A program made the translations under genes and the position numbers. Below, one piece after another: positions 22,586 to 33,771 of a DNA stretch of 64,000 bases. Under the pieces are notes generated by a model. That model had not been told where the DNA came from, did no database searches, and saw nothing but the letters and a program-made list of their open reading frames with translations. The stretch spans positions 111,756 to 175,755 of the forward strand of contig MEHQ01001452.1 in assembly GCA_008828725.1 (NCBI GenBank). Reading direction: 5' to 3'. The DNA is from Saccharina japonica (taxonomy: Eukaryota; Sar; Phaeophyceae; Laminariales; Laminariaceae). Each line of letters opens with the position of its first letter. Position 1 is the first letter of the stretch.

Positions 22586-22936
22586 TTGGCGCAGTCTTCA
22601 GGCTTCATGCATGCTCGTATCACGTACAGCTCTCGCAATCCTAATCAACCATTGAAGAAATCATTCAAACTGTATGCTTCAATACAAGCATCCAATTTCA
22701 AGGTCGACGAAAGCATCCGTTTTGCTACTTTGTACCTGCCGCACGTTTGCAGGGATGTGCGAGCCGCTGGTTGGAACTTGTCCGAGGAAGTTATTCTTGA
22801 ACATACGGTTCAGGTCGCAGAAAACAATTATCACCAATACAAAACCAGCATTGGCATGGAGACACCGCGGGAAACAACACACAGCTTGATACAAATCCGT
22901 GCCTACTCCTTAGCCCAAACTCTGGCGATTATGTAG
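22586..22936 (+). CDS. Hypothetical ORF, 116 residues
   Basis: The frame is open from ATG to a TAG stop and has a protein-like composition without low complexity. No domain, signal peptide or membrane segment was recognised and no second copy was found in the window. It could be a chance frame, an exon or a remnant of a mobile element. Evidence is weak. Confidence 0.15.
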   Translation: MAQSSGFMHARITYSSRNPNQPLKKSFKLYASIQASNFKVDESIRFATLYLPHVCRDVRAAGWNLSEEVILEHTVQVAENNYHQYKTSIGMETPRETTHSLIQIRAYSLAQTLAIM

Positions 22937-23035
22937 ACACCGAGTTCGTCGCAGCCGATCACGTATAACTCTCCCAATCTATGATATAAAACGGCAGACG
23001 GCCGGCCGCCTGCCCTATTAGGGGTGTGCATAAGG

Positions 23036-23640
23036 GCGCATGCTTCCACGGAAGATAATGCAAGCCTTCTTGGCCATCAAAGCTTCCATGAGTCCACCCG
23101 AAACTGTCATCAAAGCATCCAAAAGCCCCCCCCAGTTACATTGGAGTGGTGGAAGCTCCCCCAAGCTTCCATTAAAGTCTTGGAAGCTTCCCCAATCTTC
23201 CATGGAAGTCATGGAAGCTTTCTTAATCTTCGATGCAAATCGTGGAGGTCGTGGGAGCTTCCCGAATCTTCCAGGAAATGCTGCAAATCAAGCTACTAAA
23301 AAGCAAAATTCCGCTTCTTACATGAAAGCAAAACCTATTTCCATGGTATCTATGAAAGTAGTTTGTGGACGTTTCCAGTGAATAGAAGTAGTTTATGAAA
23401 TTTTCCATGGAAGTGGCGAAAGAAGCTTCCATAGAAGTAGCTGGAAGCTTCCACGGAGGTAGCTGAAAGTAGCTTCCCCGGGAATGGCGGCAGCTTCCGT
23501 GGGGGTACGCAAGACTTTCCGAGGAAGCTTCCTCATACCGAAGCTTGCATGGAAGCAGCTTCTAAGGAAGAACCTCGTCCTTTCCATGGGAGCGGTGGAA
23601 GCTTCCGTGGAAGCAGTGGTGGAAGCTCTCACAAGTTTCC
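23036..23640. repeat. Word cluster, AGCTTCCATGGAAGCT variant
   Basis: Irregularly spaced copies and half-sites of gcttccatggaagc occur throughout, for example near 23,039, 23,080, 23,160-23,218, 23,400-23,460 and 23,590-23,635. The core TTCCATGGAA is the one seen at 3.8 kb and 46.9 kb, but here the outer base is mostly G/C instead of A/T. Short frames inside it are by-products of the word. Confidence 0.7.
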
Positions 23641-26129
23641 ATTATACAAGCAAATATTGTAGAAGACCGTGCAAATAGGAGGTCGTGTCTCGCAGACCAA
23701 CGGTTAGAACCCCACGTAACACAACGCGGAATGTGACGTCCCCTTCATATCGCATGATGAGCAAGCGTCACTGCAGAAAGTGGATACCAATGTTGTTTTT
23801 TTACCTGATGAGGGGAACTTGTGGAGGGTACTTTCTGCATATTTTCCGAAACCCAGGCCTCCGAGTAGACGTAATTCCGTTTTGTCGTACTAAGCAAACA
23901 CTTCGCGCATTCCCAGCTTCTTGCGCTCGAAATACCGTGAGGGCCATGCCCGATTATTCCAAGTGCATATTTTGTGGTCAATATCTTGTTTTATTGAAGT
24001 GTGCGCTGGTTTGGTCTGCAGTGCTCTTCACAGCGATCGTTTTATCGCGACCGTTCGTCGAACGTTGGACCGTGAACACAGTGTGCCTGACGCCCGACGC
24101 CCTCCTGACCGGCATATGGACATTTCTATTATGTTGCGGAGAGTGGTGCGTATGAGCGGTCCGCAAAACAGTTATCGATGTTCGTTTATTCCTTTAATGT
24201 TTGAAATTTGTCGACTTTGCCGCTTTTGAAGCTCTCATGAACAGGCAGCTTAATTTTTTTCTTCTCTTTTTTCATATCATACTATAGCCGTGTGGTGGAA
24301 AATTGACAGCCGCTGCGATGATCCAACCGTGTTCATGCTTTGCTGCTGCTGCTGCCGATAACGCTGGTGCTGGTGCTGGTGCTGATCCTGAGGCCGATAC
24401 TGGTGCTGATGGCGTTTAGAGCGCGCACCTCATCAGCATGAACAAGCAAGCTACCCGATAAATATGGCCCCCATATTGACAACCGACCACAAAGATAGCG
24501 CACGTCATCGGCATGAACAAGCAGGTTATTTTTGTGTTTTCTATATTTCCATATCATACTACTGTACTGCCGCCTTTTGTTTTAGCTTTTTTATCAGATG
24601 AAAAAGAGAGCGTTTGTGTTCATACTCCTGATGCTGCTGCTGTCCTTTACTTACTCCCAAACCCTTTGCACGCAAAGCGTAGTGCCAACCACCTAATCAA
24701 GGACAACCATAACGGCATCGCTGATATTTCGAAGCAGTTGGTGTGCCAAGCGCTTCTCCGCACGAGCTCCATATCAAACTCGCCTGTTTTGTGGTGTATA
24801 TTCGCAATGTCAGCTCCGACTCTGGCATTGTAAAAGGCAGTAAAAATGGTGTGTTAACGCAATTCCACCTCGCATAGTTGATATACAAGTCATCGCTCCT
24901 AGTTCTGTTAAGATGCCTCGTACTACTTCGGATGTTAAGGTTGGTGCCAAAGGCGTCACTTTCCATCGACAGCCATTTCCTCTCCGTGTCTGTTGCACTG
25001 ATGCCACTAACCTATCCCAAGGCCAGGCGCTGTCTTGATCTTCGAGATGGTGTGTTCTGCCACGGCCAGCTGCACCTTGCTTTGGGCAGAATACCTGTCA
25101 GCGAAAACACTCGCTGTCTCGTTCGACCCGAACGACTGATGAAGAGTGTCTCGAGTGTTGCCAGCTGCACCTACGATCCCTTCGTCTACGCCGCCACAGG
25201 TCAGAGTATTCCTACATTCAGCGCACAGCTGGACCGCCCGCCAAGATACCCTTTTAGGTAAAGGCCATATCCTAACCGTAAACTCGGTTCCGAACTTTAC
25301 TGGACAAGCTTTGACCAGATTGGCGACGGTGCATGCCTCTTACGCGCTAAAGCTAGATGTGTGTTTCACGACCCTGAACTTAGTTTTCAGGTCAGGCAAA
25401 CAATGTTTCCCACACCTTTCAAAGGCACGACTATTTCTTCTTGCACATTTCGAACGGTTTCAACGGCGAACATATACACATTCTCGGTCTCAGCCTACAA
25501 GCAGTAGCCATCATGTCACATCCAAACTCCTACGCTGGCTACATCGGAATCGCATCAGCCTAACGCTTATATTATATTACCACCGACGTCGTAGTTGCCG
25601 TCACTATGTTTGCTGTTGCCCCGAATCACCTCGTCAACAACAAAATAAAAGCCATCTATGATTCATACGTCATGCACTGTTTGAGCCTTACTACAACCTT
25701 ACTGCCTAACCATATTATGGTGCCACCTGCTTATATTTTACGCACCAGGTCCAAACCATATTCTGATGCCACCTGCTTACAATTTACACACCGGATTCAA
25801 ATCATATTATTGCGTCATCTTCTGATGTGTTGCCGTATATATTTCAAATTGCATCATCATTATCGTTTCATGAGTCGTGGGAGAGAGAGGTTCCTCCCCT
25901 CCGCCAGATACCTGTATCGCAACGTCCTGCAGTACCCTGAGTACCCCCACCACCCGAGTGTACTATGTATCTCCCTACTATGATACCGGCCGGGTGCCTA
26001 ACTACGTAGTACCGTCTACAGTTGTCTCGAATGACCAAGCCTCCGAATGGCACGGTACCATTCGACTCCTCCGACCTAACACAACTAAACCACAAGAAAA
26101 ATAATGATCCATTACAAGTTGTTTACTGG
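23641..26129. other. Intergenic; CTG/GGTGCT run and a short direct repeat
   Basis: Bases 24,341-24,412 consist of CTG and GGTGCT-type repeats. A 27-base direct repeat (cgcacctcatcagcatgaac type) occurs at about 24,424 and 24,499. Reading frames of up to 171 codons (25,146-25,661) show no family signature and are not called. Confidence 0.4.
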
Positions 26130-26230
26130 GGCGCTCGCTATTTGGGAAAAAAAAATGGAAAAATGGAAACACAGAAAATTGCGCGCGAAAACAATATTGG
26201 AATGTTTGGAAGTTAATGGCTCCGATAAGA
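26130..26230 (+). repeat. Dispersed repeat copy, partner at 31,310-31,400
   Basis: The sequence around aatggaaacacagaaaattg to ggctccgataagaatag is matched in reverse at 31,310-31,400. Both copies can be read in one frame with similar residues (KHR...LE..GSDKN), so this may be a fragment of a mobile-element coding region. Confidence 0.5.
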
Positions 26231-26546
26231 ATAGCCGAAATGAAACAATAGGGAAAGTGACCAAACAATACTCGTGCAGCATCGGCCTTGTCTGCTTGTT
26301 TTCTTCATTATGTGCGTGTGGTTAACCGTTTGCGCGTGATTCGGCACCGACGTCTATGTCTTGTATGGTCTAACTACCGGTATATTTAACTTTCCTTTGT
26401 GAGTGTTGAGAGCGGCTGCGGGACCTGCCTTGGCATTGTCCACACATTTTGCAGCTTGGGTTGATGTTTTATTCGTTGTTCGATCATCCGCGCCCTATCC
26501 CGGTTTACTCAAGGTTTGTTGTGAATCTACTGGAGGAGAAATCTGT

Positions 26547-26765
26547 TCGCAAAGGCCATGTTCGAGCACCTTGTGGGATGGTTTCAAGCCATCGTATTAG
26601 TCGTCCCAACAGAGAGAGGCAAAAGGGGATGACCCCAGGGGCCATCACGGCATCCACCCGCACACCAGCCTGAAAGACAAAAGCGGCGGAATAACCGATA
26701 AAATACCAACCACCCAAAACGAAACGAAACTGTCATATTGTGAAGAGACCAAACGAACACCCTCC
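26547..26765 (+). repeat. Direct repeat, copy 1 (about 215 bp)
   Basis: This is nearly identical to 29,868-30,083 in the same orientation. It runs from ttcgcaaagg.catgttcgag through ccaggggccatcacggcatc to tattgtgaagagaccaaacg. The two copies differ at about one base in twelve by eye. No inverted ends were seen. Confidence 0.8.
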
Positions 26766-27204
26766 CTGGCTCTTTGCAATACAGTGACAACAGAGCGACG
26801 ATCAACGATAGAACTCGATCGACTCCATCACAAAATTCAACGGAAATGGCAAGAGGAAACCCGTCCCAACGAGCGAAAACCTCTTCCCAACTCTCACTCA
26901 AAAACTATTGCAATCACATACCAGGTACGAGACTACAACAGCCGCGCTTCAAAAGCAAAAACTAAGGCGAAAGACATAATACCAGAGATCGCGAGGTCTC
27001 CCGGACAACAATAGATTTTCGCCCCCTGCTACCGCCGTAGATACGCAGATCGTAACGATAACACGAAACTCGTATAAATCTTCTCCCCATATCATAGAAT
27101 TTACCAAACGCTACAATTACCCAAAATAATAGTCGCTCGTGATACACCATAAAACCGAAACTACTCTGTTTTCGGCATTTGTATGCCTAGTCGTACATAG
27201 CTCC

Positions 27205-27550
27205 TACCCGGTCGCCCCGGTAGACCTGTGGTCAGCTTCAAAGACTGCTGGCATTGGTACCCAAGTTCGAATCCCACCGTGGTGATATTCTTACTTTATT
27301 CGAAAAAATAAAAAGGAACCAATTGCTGAGAGCGCCTTTGTGGCGTGGGTAGGCGGAATCCGACGCAAGTCGACGAGGGACGAAAGTGCTGAAATTTTCT
27401 CGCGATAAAATGCAAGGCGAGCACCGTAGTGGGGAGGGGGGAGAAGAGCCTACTTAGTGACCCCGGATCTGAGTTACGACTGAAAGAGGGAGAGAGAAAA
27501 GAAGGGCGAAGATAGTAAATGGGATGGACAAAAAAAAACAAAAAAACGGA
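27205..27550 (+). mobile_element. SINE-like element, copy c, with a tRNA-like head
   Basis: The body at 27,340-27,541 matches copies a and b in reverse and ends in an A-rich tail (acaaaaaaaaacaaaaaaac at 27,530-27,549). Upstream, 27,205-27,285 has a tRNA-like B box (agttcgaatccc at 27,263-27,274) and a weak A-box-like ggtcagcttc. It does not fold into a proper tRNA by eye, because the T stem is mispaired. A separate A-rich stretch at 27,301-27,317 could mean that head and body are two elements side by side. Confidence 0.4.
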
Positions 27551-29867
27551 TAAAAAACATCAAAGTGTTGTTACCACGAACAGCCCAAACCCTCCCAGCT
27601 ACTAAAGCTATCTGGTCATATGAACGCATATAATATTCCTTTTTTCTCCTTTGCGAACAAATCCACCAAGTTCGCAGAAAATACTGGTGTTAGAATAACG
27701 AATCATGAATGAATATGCACCCTCCCTTATTCTGCAACCAGTGAATAGTTGCAAACAAAAAATACCCTGCAATGATCAAACAAATCAGAAACCACCAATA
27801 ATATCTCACAACAGGAATACACCTCTCAGGGCGTACCTACGTAACCGCACTCACTCAAAACCTTTAAAAAAAAGCAATGTCAGTTCGACCAGTCACATCT
27901 GGGTTTTGCCTAAACCAAGGGAGCGGGTCGTTGGATTTACAAGGACAGTTTGTTTTTAACATGAAAATACACTTCCTAAAACTCACCAGGGGGATAGGGC
28001 TACGTATACCATCCAGAATGAACCTAAACAATATTCTACTTTCGTACCATTCACAACTTTCCCGGGTTGAAAAATGCATTATATACCATTCAGAGATCCC
28101 TACCAAGTGAAAAACAATACATCGCCTATATATCATTTACCACTTACTACCCATTCGCAAATGAGTCATCTCCAAATTCGTACGATCAAAAACATTGTTC
28201 AATTAGTTCGACCGACAGGTGTATCCAATCGCGAAAATAAAATTATCATTCTCACGAGTACCCACCTGAACGACCAGACGTCAACCCTCGCCCCGCGATG
28301 TTGCCGAAACACAAACAGCTCAGGCTGGCGATATCCACGTTTGTCCCCTCCACCCTTCCCGCTGCTGCTGTCTGCTGCTGCTGTCATGGAGTGCGTGCGG
28401 CTATTAACCCGCTCGACTTATTGCCATGCGGACGCTTCTCCCCTCGTTATATAGTGCTGCTGCGCAGTAAGCACCCGATATCCACGCGCCCGCTCCTCCG
28501 CCACTAAACTCCCCGCAGCAGGGGGCACGCGACTATATTACATCGCGCGGCTTTCCCAACCAATTGCTCACGGTTGGTGGCGCACAGCTTGGCGACCATG
28601 CGTTTACTCGCGAAACTCCTTTGCAAACACGTTTTCCCTCGCTGTGCGATAACCCCATATCTGCTGCCTCCACAACCAACATTCTGAAATGAAGCGCGTA
28701 CGGCGAAAACGAAAATGAATGCCGTGCGACTTGAAAAAAATATTTTCCGCTCCATACGGCGAGGGTGCCCGCGGTTATACCATCACCGAGGGATTTTCCG
28801 CTACTGCTGTACAACAGCAGTACCTGCTCCATTAGAACGCTACCGTTTCCACAGCGTCGTTCATTCCCACCACGTATCTCCCCGTAGTGGAGTGTTGCGG
28901 CCACGCCACACTTTTGCCCCCTATCGATCCACACAACGGGGATGCCCAACGATTTGCTTCCTCCTTGAAGATTTTCGTAGCTGCTGTCCGCCCCCCCTGT
29001 TTCCGCTATACTCGTACACGGCGGGGGTGGGTACGGTTATACTCCGACCATACGTAGGACGTAAGTAAGCTGCTGCTACTCCCTGCCTACAGTTGTTACA
29101 CCGTAGGGCTTTAGCTACTGCTATTCATACACACAGGCGCAGTAGTTGACAAGACCGGCTCCCCGGCATCAACTGCAGGATCCTCCACGATCGCAAAATA
29201 CTATCTCTCCGTCCAACGCTGGGGTATTCCCCTCGCCACATATACTACCAGGTAGTAATGGTACGAACATGGCTGCAGAGAAAGCTTGGAACACAAGCCA
29301 CCAGGCCGCCATGCTGTCTTTCGTACATACATCAAGGTTGTTGCTCCCTGGGCTATAACAGAATGGCTCCAGTCAGCTCCAACTCAAATGTACGGACCTC
29401 TCTCAAGAACGGTTTCGAAGCGGTGGAGCGCTTGCGTGTTACAGCAGCAATAGTCACACCGACGCAACGTCTCGCCGTCAAAGAAAACGTACCTCCATTT
29501 CTATCTGCCCCAAACATTGTTGAACGCAAATAATTGTTTGGAGAACAGCTCACCTCGAAGCCACCCTCCCTACTCCCTGCGTCACCATCGGAGAGTTCCG
29601 ACGATGGCGAGATACAGCACCCCTCTCTGCTGTATCAGCGGTGGTTGGGTCCTCCTGCCTTCCACCGGAACCCTGTTGCGCCTTGCTTTTACAGCTTTTC
29701 TCCGAAAGAGCGACCATCCCAAGAAGCTCCAGATGAGAGTGCCACGTCTTATCTTCTCTGCTCGACAGCAAGACCCTGTTCGGACACCTGAGCTTGAAAG
29801 CCTCCAACTTCGGTACCCGTGAGCCGGCTAGTACCATCGGTCACTAACTAACGACCGCTCTAGAGTG
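27551..29867. other. Intergenic, no gene recognised
   Basis: Several frames of 80-138 codons exist on both strands, but none shows a domain and many overlap in opposite directions. Nothing else is supported. Confidence 0.35.
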
Positions 29868-30083
29868 TTCGCAAAGGTCATGTTCGAGCACCTTGTGGGA
29901 TGGTTACAAGTTATCGTATTAGTCGTCCCAACAGAGACAGGCAAAATGGGATGGCCCCAGGGGCCATCACGGCATCCACCAGCACACCAGCCTGAAATAC
30001 CAAAGCGGCGGAAGAACCCATAAAATACCAATCACCCGAAACGACACGAAACTGTCATATTGTGAAGAGACCAAACGAACAAA
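29868..30083 (+). repeat. Direct repeat, copy 2 (about 215 bp)
   Basis: Partner of 26,547-26,765, in the same orientation and with the same boundaries. Confidence 0.8.
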
Positions 30084-31309
30084 ATCTAGAAACGAAGTTG
30101 TTTTAGATTGTTCGTGGTATGTACATGTCCAAGAGGTTTCGCTTGGATCGCGGTATTTGGGGGATACGAAGCCCGAGTCTCATGCGTGGAGAATCTGGCG
30201 TTTCAGCTCCGCAGCGGGTCACACGTCCACGCGTCGAGTCGGTCGTCGTTTACGCGAGTCTTTGCGCTGGGCTATGCTGCACGAACAGTTTGAATTGGAT
30301 GAGGGGGTGCCGGCCTTCATCTTCTCGCTGCTCGGGTTCGTGTGCCGGAGTAGATGTGGTATTATGTTGGTTTACGGGGGGGATGCCTGGTGATATCGGT
30401 AGCCAACTCGTTCGGTGTTGCCTTGCATTTGGGTGCTTTCAAGGGTTACGCTTCGTGAGTTGGTGTCGCACTGCGCCACAGTAGAGTGTATCCGCGTGTC
30501 TCCATAGAAGCAAGTGTGTGACGCTTGTTTGTAGTGTATACTTTAGCCCTAGATTTTGGACAAGGTTGGCTGCGCTATACGGTATCCAACACGTCGCCGT
30601 TCTGCATCGACGCTATCGTAGTCTATGTATCTCTGCTGCCGGCGTTGGTAAATGTGGCACTATAAATTTTTGAAGGGGGGCACGGTTGGGTTAGTGACAC
30701 GGGCAGACCATTTCACCGCCGTTGATATGTGCCTTTTGACTTTTGAGGTATTGTATATTCGGTGGTAGTGTATACCGTATTGCAAAGGCAGGCTGTGTAC
30801 GCGTCTTAATAGCAGCATATATATCAAAGTACCACTCAGGTTGAATGCTACGGCTTGTGGCAGGTAAGGTATTGCCACAGGGTTCGTATAACGTTGTCGA
30901 TGCAGCGCTTTACCCAGCACTTGCCTCAGCACGTGCCTCGTGACACGTCGTGCGAAGCGTTATTGAACCAGGCTCTCAACGTGAGTCATTGGGGGCACAT
31001 CTGAAAGGGGGCTTGCAACAGCGACATCGACGACGACGGCAGCAATGACCGTAGCACGCAAGACGACGAGGAGGGTGGGAACGCCTGGCGAGGAGGGGAA
31101 GAAGGACGATGTGGGGGGTGGATGACATTCGCAGCTAAGAAGTCGATTTCGATAAGGCCTGCAATAACTATACTGGCTGTGACAGGAAAGAGGTACTGCA
31201 GATGAAGCAGACGAAGACGAGGAGAGTAGTGGCATTGGATAACGTATCGAGCTGTAGAGAAGTGGGTAGGCCCGGTATGAAAGGGGTCGCGTGTAAGGGC
31301 CATTCTTAT
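30084..31309. other. Intergenic, no gene recognised
   Basis: A plus-strand frame at 30,119-30,484 and minus-strand frames at 30,960-31,418 are open, but they have no recognisable domains and no partner. Confidence 0.3.
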
Positions 31310-31400
31310 CGGAGCCGTGAAGTTCCAAACTTTGCAATATTTGATTGACGCAATTTCGGTGTTTCCTTTTCTTTCCATTTTGTTTCCATTTATTGGAACG
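31310..31400 (-). repeat. Dispersed repeat copy, partner at 26,130-26,230
   Basis: Inverted copy of the 26.1-kb repeat. It is followed to about 31,510 by repeated tttcc/ggaaa words such as atttccaatatttcc and ttggaaatatg, a small example of the word clusters seen elsewhere. Confidence 0.5.
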
Positions 31401-31510
31401 CGAAGCCTTCCAGAACATTTTGCCCTCTGAATAATTTCAAGTATATTTCCAATATTTCCTCTTTTTCCTTGTTTTCCTTGGAAATATGTTATTGGAAATT
31501 ATGGGGCAAA

Positions 31511-32479
31511 GTTGCTCGCCTTAAGACATGTTTGGGAGTGAAATTATTGAAGCGGGTGAAGGGGATGGGGGGTATTCCCGACAAAAAAGCCGGTCCCCGT
31601 TTCCCACCAGAATGAAAGAGGCACAATACCGCCCAATCAACACATTTGTTTTGTTTTTTTTTTTATCCTCCGGCGGATGGGTCAAAATAAAGCTTACGCC
31701 CTCCACACTTCCACGTCTCACTTCGTGCACTTCGTGTCGTGTGTCAATCCACTCCATGCTCCCTCGGAAGTATCAGCCCTTGCTGTCTACGACCTTCGGG
31801 AACTTGAGCATGTTGACCCGACCTGACCCCCGAAGGGGCCCGGTGCGGTGGGGATAGCCACCCGAAGAGTAAACTCTCCGGGTAGTGTGGAACTTGCCGC
31901 AGCTCATCCACTAACAAAAACCTAGGCCAAGAAGCCTTCCCGCCAGACTCGGATCATTTACGATCCACCCTACCCGTTTGGGCGTTGGTCCTCGTCAACA
32001 CAAGTAAACCCAGGACTACGGAACCTTAACAACGCTGACGGGTTGCGGCGGTTCTCTGCGCATAACTGTGGATCCAAGCGGGTTTCCGGTTGAGGTTTGA
32101 TAGGCATGAATACGGGGGTAATAACGATCGGTCCCCGGGGGTGCAAGCCTCCGTGGATATAAATACACGGTGGTTTGAGCGCGCGGAATCAAAACTTGTT
32201 CTGCACCACCGTTCTCGTGAGCTGGAAGGACCGTCTACGGCGTCCGAGAGACCGAATGTACGACGGCCAGGCCACGGTCGATGCTCACTGAGGTGGTAGT
32301 CTACGCGTATTAGCTCAGTATACGGTTTGGCGTGTCGTAATGGCGGAGAGGTGTATTTGGGGAACAGCGGGATGCTGTTCATACCGGACGATACTCGATA
32401 AATAAGGCTTTGGTAGGACACGACCATGGGGCCTGTATGTACCCGCGGGGCGACAGGATCGAGTCCATACTATGAAAAG
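31511..32479. other. Intergenic, no gene recognised
   Basis: A minus-strand frame of 133 codons (32,026-32,427) is open but unrecognised. A GC-rich patch near 31,830-31,900 has short complementary segments. No further support was found. Confidence 0.3.
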
Positions 32480-33771
32480 TGCGTGCCAAGCTTAACCTTG
32501 TAACAGGCGCTCACGTTTCCTTGAAACAAGCGTTCACTTCAGAAGCAAACTTTCACGTCGAAGATGCGGAGGCTGAGCGTGAGCCTGTGTAACCAGAAGC
32601 GGACGTACAGTCACAGATGTTCAGGGCGAACATGGCTTCCATAAATGTCAGAACACGATACAATTAGGTGACAGGGCAAGGGGCAAATAGCCCGACAACA
32701 GAACCCCCTTAATCAAGTGACGAAACAATAGACAACATGTGTTGGGCCCTAAATTACGGTCGTTACGTTTGCAGGTCTATGCACAAAACAGAAAGGCAGA
32801 ATCAATTGACGTGTTCCGCCTTGCCAGCGACTACTGTTTAGCGACAACGAACGTCGAGCGGCGGCATTGCGTTTAGCGCAATGAAGCACCGTGCGGCCAC
32901 GTGGCCTACAGCGTTATCGACTGATGGGAGTAGGCGCAGCATGGAGTTTGTAAACAGAAAACAAAAGGACATCTTATGATGCAGTACATTTACATAGTAA
33001 CGACACCCGATAAGAAGCAACCACTACTGCACACTGCCCTTAGCCGACGAGCCCCGACTGCCCGACGCCCGTATCCTTTCAAGAAACGGATCTTTGTATT
33101 CAACAAGGAACACCCCATTGCATGTAACGTACTGTGCATAAATTGAAAACCATCCCGACACAACATCAACGCGTGTACGTCTGCGGCAGTTGAACCTACG
33201 GGAACGTTCTAAAAGGGGTTTTCGTACTTGTAGTGAACCACCTTGATCGCGTAACTACGCTATGTCCGGCTTGAAACATGTTACCCGTTAAATGGGTTTT
33301 TACGCTGCACTATCGAATAGGTACAACTGCCATCAATGTCTTGCACGCCACCACGTTGAACAAATAAGTTGTGACGCAGCAGGGCGGTCAAACCCAATAC
33401 GTGGATGTCACTTCGAACTGTGGTCTGCTGTTTGCGAAATACATATTTCTCGACGGAAATGTCTGGTCTTAAAATCGTCGACTACCCTTGACAAAGCCAC
33501 AGGCGCCGACGAAGGCTAGCCTCTGTCAACAGTCTTCAGCGTAGAACTATATATGTTTGCAAACTTGCCACTGGGAAAACTAGTCTAGGGAAAACAGTGT
33601 ACCGTATGGTTGCGGTAGGCTACGTACCTTGCACCGATTGACTTTCACAAGGAAGACGCTATGGCAAGCTCAGACCACTTGCAAGACCTAAGTAATATAC
33701 CGGCAACCCCAGCAACCGCAGTGGAAAACGAAGCGTCAACACCAAAATAATCTAGTTCAACGCGCAAGCCG

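Noticed and set aside
27205-27285. tRNA gene
   Set aside because: A B-box-like agttcgaatccc is present, but the T stem does not pair, no acceptor stem can be formed, and the A box is poor. It is kept only as a possible SINE head.
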